A stretch of DNA of 8,592 bases, from contig JAUIEH010000090.1 of assembly GCA_030428405.1 (NCBI GenBank), positions 1 through 8,592 on the forward strand, given 5' to 3'. This document shows positions 6,392-8,592 of this stretch, piece after piece; the stretch's first letter is position 1, and each line of letters begins with the position of its first letter. The DNA is from Alphaproteobacteria bacterium (GTDB lineage: Bacteria; Pseudomonadota; Alphaproteobacteria; Caulobacterales; Maricaulaceae). Position numbers and translations under genes: made by a program. The notes below the pieces were generated by a model. That model had not been told where the DNA came from, ran no database searches, and saw nothing but the letters and a program-made list of their open reading frames with translations.

Positions 6392-7567
6392 TCAGTGCCG
6401 CGTCGCGGCGTTGTCGGCGTCGTGTGGCGCGTCCGACGCGACGCGCGCGCCCTCGGCGCCGAACAAGGCCTCCGCGATTTCATCGCCGAGACGATCGAAG
6501 ATTGCGCGCGCGCGTTCGCTGCGATGATAAGCAAAGCCGAGGCCCGCGGACTCCGCAATGTCTTCGCGATGGGGGACGTGACGCTCAAATATTTTGGCGC
6601 GCGATTCATATTGGCGCAGCGTCTCCACGATCTCGAGCCTGCGGCTTTCCTCGCCGTCGAGCAGATAAGGCTCAAGCTTGGTCAGATTTGCGACGACGCC
6701 GGCGCAGCGCGGACCCCCGCCCAACCCCCAGAACAGCGTCTGGAACTGGCGCAGCATGAACTCGATTGGTTGCGTCGAGGTGCGGTCGAGCAGTGTCGGC
6801 ACAATAAAGTGCGTGCTCGCACAAAGCGCGTTGACCGCTGTCAGGGTCATGCGCGGCGGCACGTCGAGAAACACCAGATCGAAGCGGCGCAAAGCGTGGT
6901 CGCTCCACAAAGTCTGCGCCAGACGGAAGCGTACGTCGTCCTCGGTTTCGCCCAATATCCAGCGCAGCCAGAGACGCTGCTCGAATGGTGCGAGGTCATA
7001 GCTCGACGCCGCCAGCGCAGAGCCGGGCAGCGCGCCGCCGATGTCTTCAAGTTCACCCAGTATACGGACAGGGTCGCGGTCGTCGGCGAACCATTCGCGA
7101 ATATTCGTGGTCGGCGCATCGCGGCGCACAGCCGGCAGAACGGTGTTGGAGACGGAGCCCTGATAATCCAGGTCCATCAGCAAGACCTTCATGCCGCGGG
7201 CGAGCGCGAAATGTGCGGCGAGATTGGCGGCGAGGGTGGACTTGCCGACGCCGCCCTTGAGATTGACGAAGGAGACGATGCGCGGGGCGCCTTCGCCTTC
7301 CGGCTTGCTGAGCCCGCGTGGCGGCGCGGCCGGCCAGAAGCGCCACAAATCGCGCTTTTCATCATTGGCGCGCGACAGGATGTGTTCGAATTGTGCGACG
7401 CGCTCATAGCTTTCGGCGAGCGCGGCGGTGAGCGCGTCGGCGTCAGCGGCGGAGCTTTCGCTGGTCTTGGCGCTGCGCAAGCTTGCCTTGGCCCAGGAGA
7501 CAGCGCCCGCCAGACCGACGCCGCCTGCGGCCAGGCCGAGCAGCTTTGCGATATCGCTTACATCCAT
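6392..7567 (-). CDS. ParA/MinD-like ATPase with hydrophobic N-terminus and coiled coil
   Basis: The protein has 391 residues, much longer than a minimal ParA (about 250-270). The ATPase domain begins near residue 95. It has a deviant Walker A, LKGGVGKST (signature Lys K104, P-loop K109), a Walker A' motif DLDYQG (D132, D134, Q136) and Walker B LVFLDVPP (D235). This marks a dimerising ParA/Soj-type ATPase rather than a transporter or kinase. Ahead of it, residues about 6-26 are hydrophobic and Gly-rich (a possible membrane or membrane-surface helix), then residues about 40-72 form a predicted coiled coil. That tail suggests a surface-anchored or self-associating ATPase positioning some cargo. 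No tyrosine-rich C-terminus is present, which argues against a BY-kinase. GGAAGGGGG close upstream supports the ATG. The partner gene follows 16 nt downstream. No ParB gene or clear parS site is visible, so chromosome segregation is unlikely. Confidence 0.9.
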   Translation of the reverse strand: MDVSDIAKLLGLAAGGVGLAGAVSWAKASLRSAKTSESSAADADALTAALAESYERVAQFEHILSRANDEKRDLWRFWPAAPPRGLSKPEGEGAPRIVSFVNLKGGVGKSTLAANLAAHFALARGMKVLLMDLDYQGSVSNTVLPAVRRDAPTTNIREWFADDRDPVRILGELEDIGGALPGSALAASSYDLAPFEQRLWLRWILGETEDDVRFRLAQTLWSDHALRRFDLVFLDVPPRMTLTAVNALCASTHFIVPTLLDRTSTQPIEFMLRQFQTLFWGLGGGPRCAGVVANLTKLEPYLLDGEESRRLEIVETLRQYESRAKIFERHVPHREDIAESAGLGFAYHRSERARAIFDRLGDEIAEALFGAEGARVASDAPHDADNAATRH

Positions 7568-7668
7568 CTACGCCCCCTTCCGGCCGCGGCCGGCGCATGT
7601 GGGACGCGCAACGCTGCAAACTTCGTGCCCTTGGGGCGGCGTATCGTTAACTGAGGAACTAGACGGCG

Positions 7669-7696
7669 GCTCTGCGCCTTATATGTTCGGCAGAGC
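7669..7696. promoter_or_regulatory. Inverted repeat in the promoter region of the second lipoprotein
   Basis: GCTCTGC (7669-7675) and GCAGAGC (7690-7696) are a perfect 7-bp inverted repeat spaced by 14 nt. The spacer contains TTATAT (7679-7684), a possible -10 element. The right arm ends 6 nt before the ribosome binding site AAAGGA (7703-7708). It could be an operator whose repressor covers the -10, or a leader hairpin. No good -35 is seen, so the promoter call is weak. Confidence 0.3.
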
Positions 7697-7717
7697 AACC
7701 CGAAAGGACCAGATCGC

Positions 7718-8056
7718 ATGCGTATTGAAGGTGTTATGAACGTTCGCATTTTCGGCTTTCGCGCCGCACTCATCGGCGCCGCCTCCGTCACGCTGGCGTC
7801 GTGCGGCGGATCAGGCGGAGGCGGTGCGGCGAGCGGTCCTTCGGCGGATGAGATCCAGGCGGCCATGGCCTCGCGCATGGGCGCTTCCATGGCGGCGGGC
7901 GTTTCAGACGTGAACTGCGTGGAAGCCGATGAAACGCATTTTCGCTGCGCCTATCAGCTCGAGAACGAGGCGGGGGAGGAAAGCGAGTATCGAACCTGCT
8001 TTGAACAGGAAGCCGACGGCTGGACGATCGCCGTCAACAGCGCCTGTCCGCGCTGA
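7718..8056 (+). CDS. Small Cys-rich lipoprotein (paralogue of the one at 3867)
   Basis: This is a 112-residue predicted lipoprotein of unknown family. The lipobox LASC places the lipidated Cys at 29, followed by a Gly/Ser linker. The mature domain begins GPSADEI and has Cys at 67, 77, 94 and 110. Against the protein at 3867-4202 the Cys-to-Cys steps are 10/17/16 versus 10/18/16. The GP-to-first-Cys distance is 26 in both, and CF, GW and terminal CxR are shared, so the two are paralogues. The start at 7718 has AAAGGA 9 nt upstream. ATG 7736 (GAAGG 4 nt upstream) would give a signal peptide of exactly the paralogue's length (Cys at 23) and a more basic start, so it is a serious alternative. It is divergent from the ParA-like gene across 150 nt. 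Confidence 0.8.
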   Translation: MRIEGVMNVRIFGFRAALIGAASVTLASCGGSGGGGAASGPSADEIQAAMASRMGASMAAGVSDVNCVEADETHFRCAYQLENEAGEESEYRTCFEQEADGWTIAVNSACPR

Positions 8057-8093
8057 CGCAACGCTCCTGCGCGCGCCTCGTCTGATTTCGCCC

Positions 8094-8109
8094 GACCGCT
8101 TGAGCGGTC
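8094..8109. repeat. Tight dyad GACCGCT-TG-AGCGGTC between two lipoprotein genes
   Basis: This is a perfect 7-bp inverted repeat with a 2-nt spacer, 37 nt after the stop of the preceding lipoprotein and 49 nt before the next start. As RNA it folds as a 6-bp stem with a TTGA tetraloop. There is no T-run after it on either strand, so it may be a factor-binding operator or a weak 3' stabilising hairpin rather than an intrinsic terminator. Confidence 0.35.
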
Positions 8110-8158
8110 ATCGCCGTTGTGCACGATGGCGGTGGGGGCGTAGGACGAGGACGCGCGC

Positions 8159-8592
8159 ATGACGGTGCAATCACGTTTCAAGCCCGTTTGGGCCGCAGCT
8201 TTGGTGCTGCTTGCAGGGTGCGCTGCGGCGACGCCGGAGCGCGTGATCCGCAACGAAGGGCCGGGCGCCGGCGCCGGACGCTCGTTGTGTCAGCGCGTCG
8301 CCGATGATTTCGGCATGGTGGTGACGGGCGGCGATCCCGCCGGCGGCGTCGAATATTCCGCCAGTCAGGTCGAGACAGCAATTGCAGGCCGCGGCGTCAC
8401 GTACGCCATCAATCTCGTGCGCAATTCGCGTCCGGAAGCCTGCTCGAACACGTCGAGCGGCGTGGTCTGCACCGTTGTCGGGCCTGCAGAGCTGGAAATC
8501 CGCTCCAATCGCGGCTGGGCGCGTTATTCGGTGGCGCGCGGCGATGGCGGCGTCCTGGCGACGCGCGGCGCGCGGCTGATGTGCCGCGCCAC
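8159..8592 (+). CDS. Predicted lipoprotein (3' end outside window)
   Basis: 144 codons are visible and the frame is still open at the right edge. The start MTVQSRFKPVWAAALVLLAG leads to lipobox LAGC with the lipidated Cys at 21, so an envelope lipoprotein is predicted. The mature part holds Cys at 44, 95, 104 and 142. It is rich in Gly, Ala and Val, with a beta-looking stretch ELEIRSNRGWARYSV near 111-125. AGGACGAGGA 7 nt before ATG 8159 is a strong ribosome binding site. It lies 102 nt after the second Cys-rich lipoprotein on the same strand and may share its transcript. Its Cys spacing does not match the two paralogues, so I do not group it with them. No family is recognised. Confidence 0.75.
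   Translation, partial: MTVQSRFKPVWAAALVLLAGCAAATPERVIRNEGPGAGAGRSLCQRVADDFGMVVTGGDPAGGVEYSASQVETAIAGRGVTYAINLVRNSRPEACSNTSSGVVCTVVGPAELEIRSNRGWARYSVARGDGGVLATRGARLMCRA

Noticed and set aside
6376..6675. N-terminal extension of the helical-protein frame up to 6675
   Set aside because: The extra 100 codons overlap the ParA-like gene and are low-complexity Arg/Ser/Ala. ATG 6375 has a ribosome binding site in the short gap.
6392..7567. Reading the ParA-like protein as a bacterial tyrosine kinase (Wzc/BY-kinase)
   Set aside because: It has a ParA signature Lys (K104), no tyrosine cluster at the C-terminus and only one short hydrophobic segment instead of the two flanking a Wzz domain.
6374..7654. 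426-codon plus-strand frame opposite the ParA-like gene
   Set aside because: The minus strand has Walker A, A' and B motifs in order and a good ribosome binding site; the plus frame has no motif.
8159..8592. Grouping the third lipoprotein with the two Cys-rich paralogues
   Set aside because: Its Cys spacing and length differ and the GP(S/T)A, CF and GW landmarks are absent. Only the lipoprotein signal is shared.

Overview
This 8.6 kb, high-GC window has almost no gap longer than about 350 bases and looks like the chromosome of an alphaproteobacterium. The main reason is the ATP synthase gene order. atpH-atpA-atpG stand together without the Fo genes, as in alphaproteobacteria, where F1 and Fo are separate operons. 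AtpA also has the alphaproteobacterial insertion after the P-loop. A Caulobacterales/Hyphomonadales/Parvularculales-type organism would fit, but I cannot fix the family from the sequence alone.

Layout. (1) 1-413, minus strand: the 5' part of a gene for a secreted ricin-B-type lectin, running off the left edge. (2) 414-767: a divergent intergenic region. (3) 768-3784, plus strand: atpH (TTG start), atpA and atpG, separated by 4 and 13 nt and ending at a GC-rich stem-loop. atpD and atpC, which normally follow directly, are not in the remaining 4.8 kb. (4) 3867-5888, plus strand: a small lipoprotein, an AraC-family regulator and a CPBP (CAAX-type) membrane protease. (5) 5899-7567, minus strand: a two-gene operon with a ParA/MinD-like ATPase that has an unusual hydrophobic N-terminus and coiled coil, followed by a small basic helical protein of no recognised family. 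(6) 7718-8592, plus strand: a second small lipoprotein, clearly a paralogue of the one after atpG, and a third, unrelated lipoprotein cut by the right edge.

The atp genes are housekeeping: the central stalk, catalytic-ring alpha subunit and delta connector of F1. Everything after atpG looks like accessory or lineage-specific envelope and regulatory content. The least explained parts are the ParA-like/helical-protein pair, the matched lipoprotein pair with four conserved Cys in addition to the lipid-anchored one, and the break in the usual atpHAGDC order. I saw no tRNA, rRNA, CRISPR array, insertion sequence or integrase.
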